From Scolanthus callimorphus (lineage: Eukaryota > Cnidaria > Anthozoa > Actiniaria > Edwardsiidae): a stretch of 64,000 bases of DNA. The position numbers were made by a program, and so were the translations under genes. The notes under the pieces are model-generated. The model saw nothing but the letters and a program-made list of their open reading frames with translations. It searched no databases and was not told the DNA's origin. The DNA lies in assembly GCA_033964015.1 (NCBI GenBank), contig CM066913.1, positions 6,113,169-6,177,168 of the forward strand. The letters run 5' to 3'. Positions 22,067-34,000 of the stretch are shown in pieces. Position 1 is the stretch's first letter. Each line of letters begins with the position of its first letter.

Positions 22067-22754
22067 TAATTAAGCCCCAGCTCTTCCCTGCTGATTTCAA
22101 TACCCTCCCCGGCTTTTTAGATTGTACTGGACCGGATTTACAGTATCATCACGTGACCCAATTTTCGCTCTTGCAATTGGCTGATATCCTCGTGAATAAT
22201 TAATGAGTATGAGAATATTAAATCTACCTCTTCATACGAACGACCGCATGGCAGCATTGGCGCCGTGAGATCCTGTGGTCCAGTGTAATTCAGCTTACGG
22301 GCGGCAAGTCTGGTCACTATACATTTATTTTACATTTTTTTTTACTAGCGACCCAGTGATCTCATACGTTACGATCAGATTACGAGCTATCTACGGTATC
22401 TATATATCGCCTGATCAATAGAGCGTCCACGCAATCCACAGGCCCTAATCAAAGGCACATCTCATTCCACAGGGAGCCCATGTGTTTTCTAATGTTGCTC
22501 CCCGTTCATGCATGCCAGATTCACTCACGATATTTTACTCGTACCGGAGGGAAAGATTCCTTCTTCAAGTTCTGCCGCACGCATTGGCCAGTACCTGTAA
22601 AACAATGGTGGTTAAAATGAACAAATTCAAAATAAGCTCCGATCCAACCCAACCCCACTCCCCTGGGCCTCACACTCTCGGACAGTAGCCTGCGCGGGTG
22701 TCTGAGTCAAGATCGACCCCAAGCGAAGTAAAAAAAAAAAGAAATTAGTATCAA

Positions 22755-22840
22755 CATGGGGGAAACCCTTGCCTCCCCAGCATAAACAAAGGATAACCAA
22801 GGCTTGCCCTTTAGACAAAAATTCTAGCAAGTGCAGCCTT
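22755..22840. repeat. Dispersed repeat fragment
   Basis: The block CAAAGGATAACCAAGGCTTG followed by AAAATTCTAG and CAGCCTTG is shared, with a few changes, with about 63690-63765. In both places it follows a C-rich CCCCAGC segment. Confidence 0.6.
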
Positions 22841-22979
22841 GTTTGCAGTTCTGGTAGTTGTGGGAATGGCTGGGATAGCTAATTTCCCGAGTGTGTCATG
22901 GTATTACTTATTAATTACCAATATTATATCTTTTTTAGCGCACTTACCTGACGGTCTCTACTTGCTTTTGCCATATGTC

Positions 22980-25679
22980 CTATAAACCCCTTCGCCACAC
23001 GACAGAGCCCACTTCTCTTAGCAGCTCGCATATTTTAGTTCCAGGTTTGAAGGTAAATTCATAATTGAAGGCAGCGCATCGCACGTGACGTAAGCAGTAA
23101 TCGGCGCATTGTAGATGGGATACCACGTGATATGTTATCATAACAGGACCGTCCAATGCAAAAGGTACGTCTTGGTTGATATGACTAAGGTCAACCTCCG
23201 CACGGGGACAGGAGCCCTGAACTGCAGCGAGAACCGGTGAATGAAAACAAAACAAATTACAATGAAACAAACAAAAGGACCCTGGGAAAGGTGCATTATT
23301 ATACCACTGTGACGTCATTTTATCATATAAGGTGAAAATTGAGTGCAGTACGCAGCCGTATTACACCCCAAAAGCCGTATTACACGGTTAAAAGAACATT
23401 GATTCGTTCTTGCGCTTGCGTGCACTTAGACTTCTTGCAGCCCCTTCTTCGGCGAACGTCCGTAAATCCAGGGAAATGTTTTTTTTACCCGCGGCGCGCT
23501 TCGATTTGATTACAAGTGTTACAAGAGTTTCTCAGGAGAGGGAGAGACGCGCCACGGGGGAAAAACGCCTATTTTAGAGTTTTAGTCGTGTTTGTGGCCT
23601 ATTTTTCTTTGCTTCCAACGAATTTCCTGAAACTTCGTTAACACTTAGTCCAAATGACTTCAATATGATTAACGGAGTTTCGTTCAAAAATACCAGCAAC
23701 TTTTTTTTTTTGCGCGGGGTTGATCTCTCAAGGAAGGGGTCCATTTAAGCTCGGATATTATTAAAAGTATTAACGCTAATGGAGATCTGATAATGCGTAC
23801 ATTGCCAAAAGATACCTGCTTATATTCTCCAAGATTGAAGTTCATAGCGAGTATATTTTTTAAGTTGTAAGACGAAAATATATTTTCGCGAAATGCGCTC
23901 TGACTTTCGCATGAGTCACCTTAAGATCTTCGCGTGAGAGACACACAAGAGTCACCTTTCCTTCTGGGACCGCGCATTTTGCAAGGAATGGGACCCAAAC
24001 CGCGGTTTGGCTTCCGTCAATGAAACGAGTGAGCAGCTCTTGGTGATTTCACGCAGGCTTTTTTTTGTTAGCTAATATTGACTAGCTAGGCTTTAAAACC
24101 AAATTTTCCACCATAAATTGCAAACGAAAAAATCCATGCGTCTGCCTTAAAAGGTTTGATGGACGGAAGCCAAAACAGAGTTTGGCGTTCAGGAATCTAA
24201 AATGGGAGTCGCGGTAGACCGAATGACAACTCAGATAACTCAAGATGCCCAGGACCCACTGACACTGTAAATGGCTCCGCTGTTGTGGGTTCCTGCCAGC
24301 AGAGGCAAAGCTAATAAAATAAAAATAAGATCAGACCTGTCATTCAATCCCACAAACAAACCAAGTTTCTCCTGAAAAGTAAAAAAATTATTCCGGTCCC
24401 GCTAAGGTTTACCAGATATCTTTTTTTTTTTGGACTATCTGAGTTTACACTGTCATAAAAGGCAAAAATGTGCTGCAAATCGGACTGATTTCGGAAGTCA
24501 TGACATAGTTTGTGTGACACGATCAGTCCCAGTTAGAGAAGCATCTAACTCTGATTGGTATTTCCAGGTGGCGTGAAATGCAGCCTCGTAACAAGGTATT
24601 ATGGGCTCAGGGCTCAATGCCCAAATCTCAGGGCTCAACGCACAAATTATGGCCGGGATCAGGACTCAGAGGGGTAGGCTCAGGGCTCAAGAGGCTTGGA
24701 TCGGGGATCATACGCTACAACTTCGAATCAGGGCTCAATCCTAAAATTTCACCTTTTTTCATAATCTAACTACGATTTCTTCCTCCTGTCACGTAAAGTC
24801 TCCTGTCCGGATTTTGTCGATAGGGGATGTTTTGCTTGTTTTGTTTTCCCTCTATTTCATGTTCATTTTTCTAGTACAGTAAAAATTTTGGCGCGCTCTG
24901 CGCGAATGAAGAAGACATCAATGTAATATGGTTTTTGGGAACCAACGCAACACAAAAACAATACGTCCGTGCCATTTCAATAGAATGCCTACGTTACATC
25001 ATGTGTATCTTGGCAAGGGACCCTGAAAAACAGCCAGGTCTGGCAGATATCACTATGTTTTTTGCTAAAAACTGACCCCTTTTTACGTAAGCGTGAGTTC
25101 GACGTTACAACATAGAAATTGATCATTCGGGCCATGCTTCATGCACATGAACAATAATTTTGTAACTTGCGGCGCGAATGAAGAATAAACCTTACAGGCT
25201 TCATATACTATTTCTCCAAGGCATCTGATATGCGTTTTTCAAAATCAGGGCGCGCTTCGCGCGCAACAAAGAAAAGTAAGATCCTCTCTTTCTGTAAAAT
25301 GTCTTCTAGTTCAAATAGGGGGCAGAGCAAAAGCTCATTATCATGAGCTTTTGGCAGAGGGAATCACAAAAACTTTCAACAGCTCTGAGGAGGATCACGT
25401 TAATCATATTACATATAGAGGGGGTGAAAAAAAAAATTTGAGCAAGCAAACGGCGTCCGAAAAAAATTTGTTCCGTCTCTTGCAGTAGGTAAAAAATTCA
25501 TAACGAGCAAAGTTTCCCCCCCTCAAATATCTAATGGTCCGTCGCTAATATGCATGTAATATGAGTCGGAATTCATGCCATCAAATTGTGAGAAGAACGG
25601 CGAATGTAGACTTACTTGACACAACGTCTGTCCCAGCCGCTGCGAGGAATGACAGAATCACCGTGGCGATTGTGAGCAT
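22980..25679 (-). CDS. Small secreted PAN/apple-type protein (two exons)
   Basis: Exon 1 (25616-25679) starts with ATG and encodes a signal peptide (MLTIATVILSFLAAAG...). It ends at TCAA|GTAAGT. Exon 2 (22980-23221) follows acceptor CTGCAG and keeps phase, giving 101 residues. The mature part has five cysteines, three of them in the PAN-like pattern QCADYC then RCAAFNY, followed by KICELL. PAN/apple modules bind proteins or carbohydrates in secreted proteins; the ligand here is unknown. The protein stops soon after the last cysteine, shorter than most PAN proteins, so a further exon downstream (with the visible stop in an intron) cannot be excluded. The intron of 2.4 kb contains an inverted-repeat element near 23995-24185 and simple CAGGGCTCA repeats near 24600-24730. 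Confidence 0.6.
23995..24185. mobile_element. Inverted-repeat element in PAN gene intron
   Basis: GGTTTGGCTTCCGTC on the left pairs with GACGGAAGCCAAA on the right, with weaker pairing outward. This is likely a small non-autonomous element inserted in the intron. Confidence 0.55.
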
Positions 25680-26453
25680 CTCTTCACCAGCTCTTATGTT
25701 AACGTAACAAAAAGAGAGAGAGAGAGAGAAGAATAAAACTGGTTTTAAAATAACTGCCTCCCTTTGCATAGCCATGTGATCACCTCAGCTAATGTTGTCG
25801 TATTGTCCAGGAATGAAACTGTAAATTATTTTAAGAAAACTACAAGAATTTATAGAAAAAACTTGCGAGATTGAAGGACGCAAACAAGCGCAAAGCAGCA
25901 CTCAAAGTTTTCAAAATCTTTGATTGATACGGCCCTGACAGAAGCTGAGATACCATTACGTGGCAAACTTATAAGAAATCGACTTGCACTTGTACTACAC
26001 TTGCACCTATTCCGCTGTAAAAATACTCATCTGTAATATAAGTTTCTCTCATTTTCCTCTCACTTATGCAAGAAACCAAAATCTAATTTATTTTTAATTA
26101 CTTGGAATAATTTTAATGCTTTTTTCCTTATTAAATTGGTAACAAATATAATGATTCAAGCAGTATAGTTAAATCACGAAAAATGTTTGATAAGAAAATC
26201 TAAAATCTTAATCGAGAGAATAATTTTGTTATTTCTAGCGAAAAGAGGTCAGTAATGGATCTGTTATCTCGTGAAGTTGGGCAGGTGAAATGCTTGAAGG
26301 GAGTGAGTTTAAAGTGTTTGCTAAAATATTTTCTCGAGCATATGACTTCTTACCTGTTTTTGATATCAATTTCTTTTATATCCCAGTTCCTCTGAGTGCA
26401 GTGGGCTTTCAATGCCTCCGTTATCCCAACAGTGTGCGGAAAGTTTACATGTA

Positions 26454-26702
26454 CAGGGGCGTAGCCAGCACTTATGAGAGGGGGGGTTCCAAAATTCAAA
26501 AAAACAAAAACTCCACATAGATCTCGGGGAAAAACTAGCGTTTGAAGAAATTTGCTACATTTTATTGGAGCTTTTACTTGTTTTCTATTAAATATTTACA
26601 ATTTTAGTAGTAAGTCGGTCCAGAACAGAGGCGAGGGGGGGTTCCGCTGCGGGAGAGGGGGGGTTCCGGAACCCCTGGAACCCCCCCCTGGCTACGCCCC
26701 TG
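26454..26702. mobile_element. MITE with CAGGGGCGTAGCCAG ends
   Basis: Perfect 15-bp terminal inverted repeats CAGGGGCGTAGCCAG bound 249 bp, with GGGGGGTTCC blocks inside each end. ATGTA directly flanks both ends (26449-26453 and 26703-26707). The CAGGG-type end is common in hAT elements, but only 5 bp of duplication is visible where hAT usually gives 8. An isolated copy of the same end lies near 39870-39885. Confidence 0.75.
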
Positions 26703-27941
26703 ATGTAATTCGGACGAAATGAACGAGTGAGAGTCGACGGTGAAAATTCAATCACTGATTGATATACCAACTAGTTTTCACTGCAATGTCATTTACGTTT
26801 TACTCAAAACATACTTATTTGCACCTCACAGCCAAATTTAAATGCTAAGTTGAAATCAATTAAAGCCTGTGATCAACACAACACTTTTATGCAACGATTT
26901 TGTTGAAAAATGTAAGGAACGTATAATATTGAAGTAGTCGATTTTACATAACTTTTTCGTTAAAATGTGAATGAACAAATATATAAGTTCTTCTAGCCCC
27001 AAATTTGGTTCTAACCAAGTGAACAACTTAAAATTAGGTAATTGAACTATTTTTTCGGGCTCTGGCTGGGCACTTAGCAAATATTGTGAGAGCAAATACT
27101 GAATTTTTATAATTCAATAAGAGGTTGCCATGTCACCTGGCGGATATTAAAACTGAAAGTTTTGAAGAAACGCTCAAAAGATCTCAAACGATGTAGCACT
27201 CTTTGCTTCTCTTTACATGTGCTAAAACGAGCGAATCTCGAGGGAACCCAAAATAAAAAGTATAAAATAGCAGAAAAAACATCATTGCGACCTGGCATGT
27301 CACACAATTAGTGATTTTTTGCATTTCTGTGTTTGTTTTGAGAGTGGGAAATTACTGCGGCGGCAATTAGGGGATGTCTTCCTGCAAATATAATTAAAAA
27401 CAAGAAAGGGGATTAGCGTAGTTGACATCTCGGCTGGTATAACTTGACATGTTTAGTGGGCCAGATACGAGAGCTAATGTCATGTGTACAATCTTGGTAA
27501 ATAATGCATCCAAACAATTTGCAAAAACCCACGTTAGAGCCTTTTTAAAAAGGCAGAGGATTTGGACGCCTTCTTTTTAACGTAAAGCTAAACCTTTTCC
27601 ACTCTAATCTTTCTTACACTGAGTTCGAATCTGCAATGAAATGATCTTTAAAAGGCCGCCTCCACACATGATCTAGCCGAATAATCCAGACAGATCGAAC
27701 AGTTGTGCCAAAATCAAACATGTTTGATTTTCATGTTTGACGGGTGAAAGAAAATCAGCAAGAGCAAGAACGCACGATAACACATCTTTAACTCCACATA
27801 GCGACAAAAAACCTATTCCCACACTAGACCGGCCGATATAACGTTATTCTTAGCATTATTATACATTGTATTCACTATCTCGATTCTGATTGGCTAAATG
27901 CGCGCGCTTTACTTTGGGAATCACACACTTTGATGGTCTCC

Positions 27942-27986
27942 AAGAATCAGCATGCTGATTCTTGAAGAATCAGCTAGCTGATTCTT
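27942..27986. repeat. Two adjacent perfect 22-bp palindromes
   Basis: 27942-27963 and 27965-27986 are each perfect palindromes of the form AAGAATCAGC-NN-GCTGATTCTT (centre AT... in one, TA in the other: CATG versus CTAG), separated by one base. They lie inside a GC-rich segment with GCGCGC on both sides. Confidence 0.85.
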
Positions 27987-28117
27987 GATCCTACGCGCGC
28001 AATGCATAATGGGACTAGATCACTTGAATGTTTTTCCTATCTAACAAGGCGCTTGTGTAAAAGAAAGTGCTTGACAGAAAAAAAAAGTATTTTTACTGAA
28101 TCAATGTATAATAAAAC

Positions 28118-28261
28118 AATTATTGAATTCGGTTTTTGTGATTTCCAGAATAAACAATTGTCTCGCCAAGTGGAATCAGGCTCGGCCTCACGGCCTCGCC
28201 TGATTCCACCTGTCTCGACATTGTTTATTCTGGAAATCACAAAAACCTCATCCAATAATTG
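28118..28261. mobile_element. Foldback element, ~60-bp arms
   Basis: The arms run from CAATTATTGAATTCGG to its imperfect complement, and a G+C-rich centre reads TCGGCCTCACGGCCTC. It is 144 bp long and non-coding. Confidence 0.8.
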
Positions 28262-28664
28262 CTTAAAGTCGAACTTGGGAGGGGACTGTACAACCGTTAT
28301 CGTTGTATTTTGCGGCAGTAAGGCAGTAAGTGTTGCAGTATTTTTGTTGATCTGTTAATCTCCAGGAGTGATATCGACCGCGAAAAAATCTTCTTGTCTG
28401 TTCAACCCGATATCACATATGAAATAAACTAATTCTTTATAAAAATGTCTTACTCATTTGAAGAATTTCGCGGGGGAGAGAATGCTTTTGAAAAAAAATT
28501 GATAAGTTTCATAGAAGACGGCGCGTGTATTCTTGCCAAAAGTCAGAAAAGTCACTCAACAGTGCTCATAGCACTAGCAACGCGGAAATCCCGTATAAAA
28601 TGGTTGCCTTACTTGAAATTAAAATGAAATTAAAAATACTTGCTCCCTGTTTATCGTTTTTATT

Positions 28665-29725
28665 AGGTGGGTTCACATTAACGCTCGTAAGGAGGTCTTA
28701 AGTATGCTTAGGGTTACGCCGCGTCTTCAAAGCTGCCGAAGTACGATCTAAAGTATAACGCAGCCTAAACTTTAAATATAAGCACAGTACCTTACCCTTT
28801 TCGAAAACTCAAAACCGTCAATCATGCATTCGCCGTGCCATGTGACTGAAGGCTAAGGTTGCAATTGCTTCGCTTTGACCGCTTTGGCGTTTTGGCGGTC
28901 TCTCTTCATGTTTCATGCCGCGGTTTTGTCGTTCAGCCGAGGCCTCTTCAGGAAAGCTGTGTGAACTCTGGTCTCGTTCAAGTAAACGCTACTACTACGC
29001 TATTACTGTGCGACTAGACAGAGCGGAAACGACCAAAAATGAAATGTCTAACTTCACCATATTTAAATATATAAGCTCAAGATTCCGTATACAAAGAGTT
29101 TCTATGACCAAAAGCATAATTCCAAATTTTCAAGAAATTTGAAGAATATGAATTTTAGATATGATTGAACAAAGTTTGCAGAATTCCTGATCAAAGTACC
29201 AATTCTCCCATAAAATGGCACAGAAATCAAAGTTTAAAGCCTAATATTTCAAAGACGGATCCATTAGAAAAAAGTCATTTTGATATTTTGTTTCTAATAA
29301 GACAAGGAGTCTGTATGCAAAAAATCAAGCTTTTCTGAGTTAACATGATCTTATTATTTGAAATTTAGTGATCTAAACAGGTCATTTCCGCTCTGTCGTG
29401 CGACTACGTCAACCGGGCCATTTTGTAAGAAGTTAGCCAATCAGAAAGCGAGTACAGAACAAAGGATCTCGACTTTCTTGAGATCTGAGACACCGAAATA
29501 TCGCTTTTCTCGTAAAAATTGTGGAAATTATGGACAGAAATAACTTCAAAACACTTAATTACACATCGTCAGATGTATTGCAGGTATTATATTTGCTTAA
29601 AATCGTTTGGATCTCTAAATGACAAACTTTTTACGGGATGGCCCGGTTGACGTAGTCGCACAGTAAAGTACTACTTTAGAATTTCATGACTTTAGACCTA
29701 CTTAACAATAAGTGTGAACCCACCT
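28665..29725. mobile_element. TIR element with TAGGTGGGTTCACA ends and nested inner TIRs
   Basis: TAGGTGGGTTCACA at the left is matched by its complement at the right. Inside, ACTGTGCGACTA (from about 29004) is matched by its complement ending near 29663, giving a second element of about 660 bp. GTGCGACTACGTCAACCGGG occurs again near 29397 in the opposite sense to the right inner end. No transposase ORF was recognised. Confidence 0.65.
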
Positions 29726-30949
29726 ATTGTTTTCTTTTCTGGAGCATGAAATCCGCTGTTGCTAGGGCTTGAATATTTTTGTAAAAAAGTAACCATTTTA
29801 TACGATATTTTCACCGCGTTCCTATGAGCCCTGTGCCACTCTGCCTGTTGTGGTATTTACTTTGAGTAAACTTTGAGCAAACTACCAAAACAGGTAGCGT
29901 GACCAAAATCACTTGCAGGTGACCCTTGATACGCTGAAAATGCAAATGAGCCACAATGTAAACTGATCATGCGCAGTGATTTCGCTTACCAGGAAACTCT
30001 CAGGAATTTCCGAGAAAAACGGCAACTACAGTCCAACTACTGATAATGGGAGCAAAATCATAAAAAGGTGGGTTTTTTTGTCCCTGAAGCAAATGTGAGA
30101 CGAACTATTTCATACAATCGTCAATTCTAACAACACTAGGACTCCATGGATGAATTTTCGCGTGCTTTTCCTGTACGCTTGATCTGCGTCTTGCCCTTGC
30201 CGATTTTTGAGTGTACATGTTTATCTGTAGCCTTTGCACTACGCATTTTAAAAATAACATTGGTAATCCAGAGTGTCTATTAAGAGCAATAAAGGGATCA
30301 TTCCTTTGCGAACACAATGCTATTTCGTTGCAATTCGGTATTTGAAAAGGTTTACAAAATTATTGGCAGCGTGTAAGTATGGCCGGTCACATTAAACTTA
30401 CTTGGAATTACTTTCAACCACTATGGCCGGCAGTTTGATATTTGCATTCAAATCAAAGCTGTACTGAAAATCAATGTCAAGCGATTGTGATTTAGCGTTG
30501 GAAGAGCAAAGTATGTAGTTTTTACCCGGCAGTCACTGTGTGACAGTTTTCGTCTACCGAGCAGACAGTCGGTCACATAATTCAAACACGATAAAATGAA
30601 CGACAGTTTGATGCATTTTTATTGAAATTAAATACTCTACTGGAAATCAAACTATCCTTTATCTGAAAAGAAAGTGAAGCGATTGTATTATGAGAACAAA
30701 ATCCGATTATTAACCGGGAAGAATGATCAATTTTTTGCATTCAAATTCCAGCCACTAAATGGCCGGCAGTTCAATACCTTACATGTTTGTGTTATAGACA
30801 ACACACTCAACTTTCAAATACTTGGTATTTCTATTACGATAAAGGAAAGTTTGATTTTTAATAGAATTCTAATTGCCATGATTTTTGAAAACAAATATCA
30901 AACCGCTAGCCATTTAGTGGTTTGAATTCATTGTAGCCATTGTGAAGCC

Positions 30950-31022
30950 ATGAGTGATTCAGATACTTTGGAAGATGAGGTACCAGATGACTGGGAGGAC
31001 AGATACAGTGAACAAGAGGAAG
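30950..31022 (+). CDS. Helicase exon 1 (start codon)
   Basis: ATG at 30950 opens a 24-codon acidic peptide (MSDSDTLEDEVPDDWEDRYS...) and the exon ends G|GTACAT. Its one-base carry completes GGG with exon 2, where the peptide continues in the same acidic style (NEDNWDDSEF). The similar composition on both sides and the correct phase support this start. It was not obvious as an ORF because an in-frame stop follows soon after the donor. Confidence 0.75.
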
Positions 31023-34000
31023 GTACATATTATTGATTATGGATGAGGAATCAATGATGATTTGTATGATTCTCTTTATCCTGCTGCCCATGGTACCCCA
31101 AAGACAAATACATTCATGTGACAACCGACCATAGTGCTTTGGAAGTACAGTGCATTGAAAAGGAGACATGGCAGGACAGATAAAACCTGAGGATATGGTA
31201 TTTGTTTTTTTTTAGAATATTTTAATTCTATCATAGTTTATACTGACTCCCACAAGCAAGGATGGTATTTATTCATCTAATGTTGTTACAAAAAAATATA
31301 GAAATGTTTCTTCTTTTGTAGCTGCTTCTTTAGGAAAAAACTCTCATAAAACGCAATTTTTTCCAATGTCACAAACCTGCAAGTTCCTGGGTTCAAGGGC
31401 ATGACCTTACATGTGGATTTGACCACAGTCACTTGGTGGATATCGGCAGTCACAGGAATTATTTTGTTAATTTTGTTACTGAAACAATGTTATGAATTAT
31501 TCCATCCTTGACACTGGAAGTATAAGATGAGGGGGAGTTGCTTGATCATGAATTGTAAAACATGTGATACACTATTAAAATACCGAATTTTACTATTGAT
31601 CTTCAAAAGCCTAATACCCTTTAAAAATTAATGAATTCCACTTCGATAAAACTGGAAGTACATGACGTGGGTCTACATGAGGATTAGTAGGAATTCCTCA
31701 AATTAAGACTTCAAATGGGATGGTTCAGAACGAGGACGATGAGCTTCTAGATCAAGTGTAATAGATCAAAACTGAAACTGGGACATCAAACAAAACTGGA
31801 ATATCGCCTTCTTCAAAGCCTTGCTTTGATGAGCATGACGAGTATGATACACATGTGCAACCCTAAGTGCCCATCTGCAGAGCCGCCATGTGCGATATTG
31901 GGATCAAGTATTGATGCTTTATATCCAACTACTCTAGACAGTCATCTTCAGTGAAGCCTTCTCAATGCGACCCCCAAACGTCACCACAAATCTTTTTTTG
32001 ACATGTTGTTCTGGAAAGTTCCACTGAATCAACTTGAAAACACCCCCAACACGGTCGATTGCAAGCACTGGATATTTTTTTTGTTCCTGGGTTTAGAAAT
32101 TCCACAGCTTGCTTAAAAGGTATGGGGAAAGATTAAAGAAATCCCTAAACTCTCAGTCATTTTAAACACTTTGACGCCCCCATCCTACTAATGCTCTTGT
32201 GAAATGATACCAGTCCTGCCACTATAAAAGCATGAATATTACTAAATAATTCACAAAACTGTAAGTTCATGTGGTTTGTCACAGGAATTATTACGTGTGT
32301 ATCTGTGAAAGGTTATGACCTTTGACTGAAATCACTGCTGAGATTTATTCCATCCTTTACACTGGAAGTATATGATGATGCAATACACTATCAAATGCTG
32401 AATTATACTCTTGATCTTCAAAAGCTAACCTTAATAAATCAATGAATTCACTTCAATAAAACTGGAAGTACATGACTTAGGGCGTGGGTCTACATGCGAA
32501 TTAGGCCGAAGCACTATGGTTGGTTGTCACATGAATTTCCATGCGTGTATCCTGAAGGAAGCTCCCTCTGTTACTGATTTTATGCAATAATGAATGCCAC
32601 TTGGTATACTGGAAATACATGATCAGGGGTGTGTCACTTGTTGTAAAATTGTAGTGTAGTCAGTGCTCTATCACGATACAAGATTTCATGCATGAACATA
32701 AAAGGCAACATGTCGTTTTACTAGTTTAAAGGATAATTAATTCCACTGCTATAAAACTGGAAGTATACGTTATTTAGGGTGGGTCTACATCCAGAGTTGC
32801 TCAGCATGGGAAGCTCTATCATCCTGCCAAGTTTCATGCTTTTTCCATCAAAATGAATAATTACGTGCTTTTTCTGCGCGATATTCCTGCACTATAAGCA
32901 CCCCCCACCCCTCTGGAATTTCCAAAGAAAATACAGTATTTGTCTGGAAGAAACCAGGTAAATTGACTCCCCCACCTCTCTGGAATTTCCACTTCCCTTC
33001 CGTGGAGGGGGGGGGGTGTTGTCTCAAAACTAGGGTTCAGGGCTTGGTGAGGCTCTAATAATAGCAAATCTGTGGTGGTCCCTATCCTGTTACAAAGTGT
33101 AAAATTCCAGGTAGGAATTCCAAAAAATATGGAATTCCAGGGTGGGCACGATGAAAGAGTAGGCATGACGAAATTCAATGGAATTCCATGGTTGATAGGG
33201 ACAACTAAGATATTCCAGGTGGATTGCTGAAGTCCTGAATATGGGGCTTTCAGATTTTTTTATTCTCTACGCATAAAATGTGAACTCTTTGAATTTTTCC
33301 CCATACTTCTTTATAGTTTCAGGGAATGAGGATAACTGGGATGATTCTGAATTTAATGGGGACTGGGGTGAAGCAGATATTGATGATGTCATGCAGGCGG
33401 TACCAGCTCATTACCGGGTCTATCCAGTTATACCTGCACCACAGCCACCATCTCCACAACAAAATCATGCCAATCTCTCAGCAAACCCAAGACGCGCCAT
33501 TGGTAAGATACTATGGATATTTCTAATGTTCCATTTTCAGTGTATGAGGCTCCCTTTTTAGCCATTGGCCAGCAGTGAGTTCCCGTTAGGCATGCGAAAT
33601 CTTCTCTAAGGTCAAGGAAAAGCATTGAAGGCTACCTGGTTTCGCGTTGAAACGAGACGCAGGACGTTGTAGCAACATGACATTGGACAGAAGACATTTT
33701 TAAAGCGCCTTTATGTTTCAGATTCACAACCAATTCTTCCCATTTCACGTTACAAGGAGGACATTTTGGTTAAAATAAGGCGTCAAAGAGTGACGTGCAT
33801 TCGTGGTGAAACTGGATGTGGTAAATCTACAATGGTGCCGCAATTCATATTAGAAGACGCACAGAGGTATGGAGCTCGTGGCGAATGGTACATGCGAGAT
33901 TTTCCGAGACAGCGAGATAAAGTGTGTTAATAATTATATATTACGTTGTTACACCCAATAAAGCTCGAGTTCGAGTTCGAGACAATCACACATTCATACA

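Larger units (their letters stand above)
15125..22979. other. Intergenic region dominated by small inverted-repeat elements
   Basis: No exon could be supported over these 7.9 kb. Listed separately are the foldback and TIR units at 15329-15762, 16075-16273, 16422-16559, 16785-16843, 18547-18918, 19048-20305, 20515-20650, 21409-21522, 21927-22066 and the dispersed repeat near 22755-22840. A run of about 20 Gs lies at 18114-18133. Remaining DNA is unremarkable. Confidence 0.55.
25680..30949. other. Intergenic region with TIR elements
   Basis: No gene is supported. Contents listed separately: the hAT-like MITE at 26454-26702, the paired palindromes at 27942-27986, the foldback at 28118-28261 and a nested TIR structure at 28665-29725. 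Between 30380 and 30925, motifs such as TGGCCGGCAGTT and AAGCGATTGT recur in two divergent direct copies immediately upstream of the helicase start codon. Confidence 0.5.

Noticed and set aside
28445..28627. 60-codon ORF as a small gene
   Set aside because: It has an ATG in decent context but no homology and no supporting splice or polyA signals; chance is likely.
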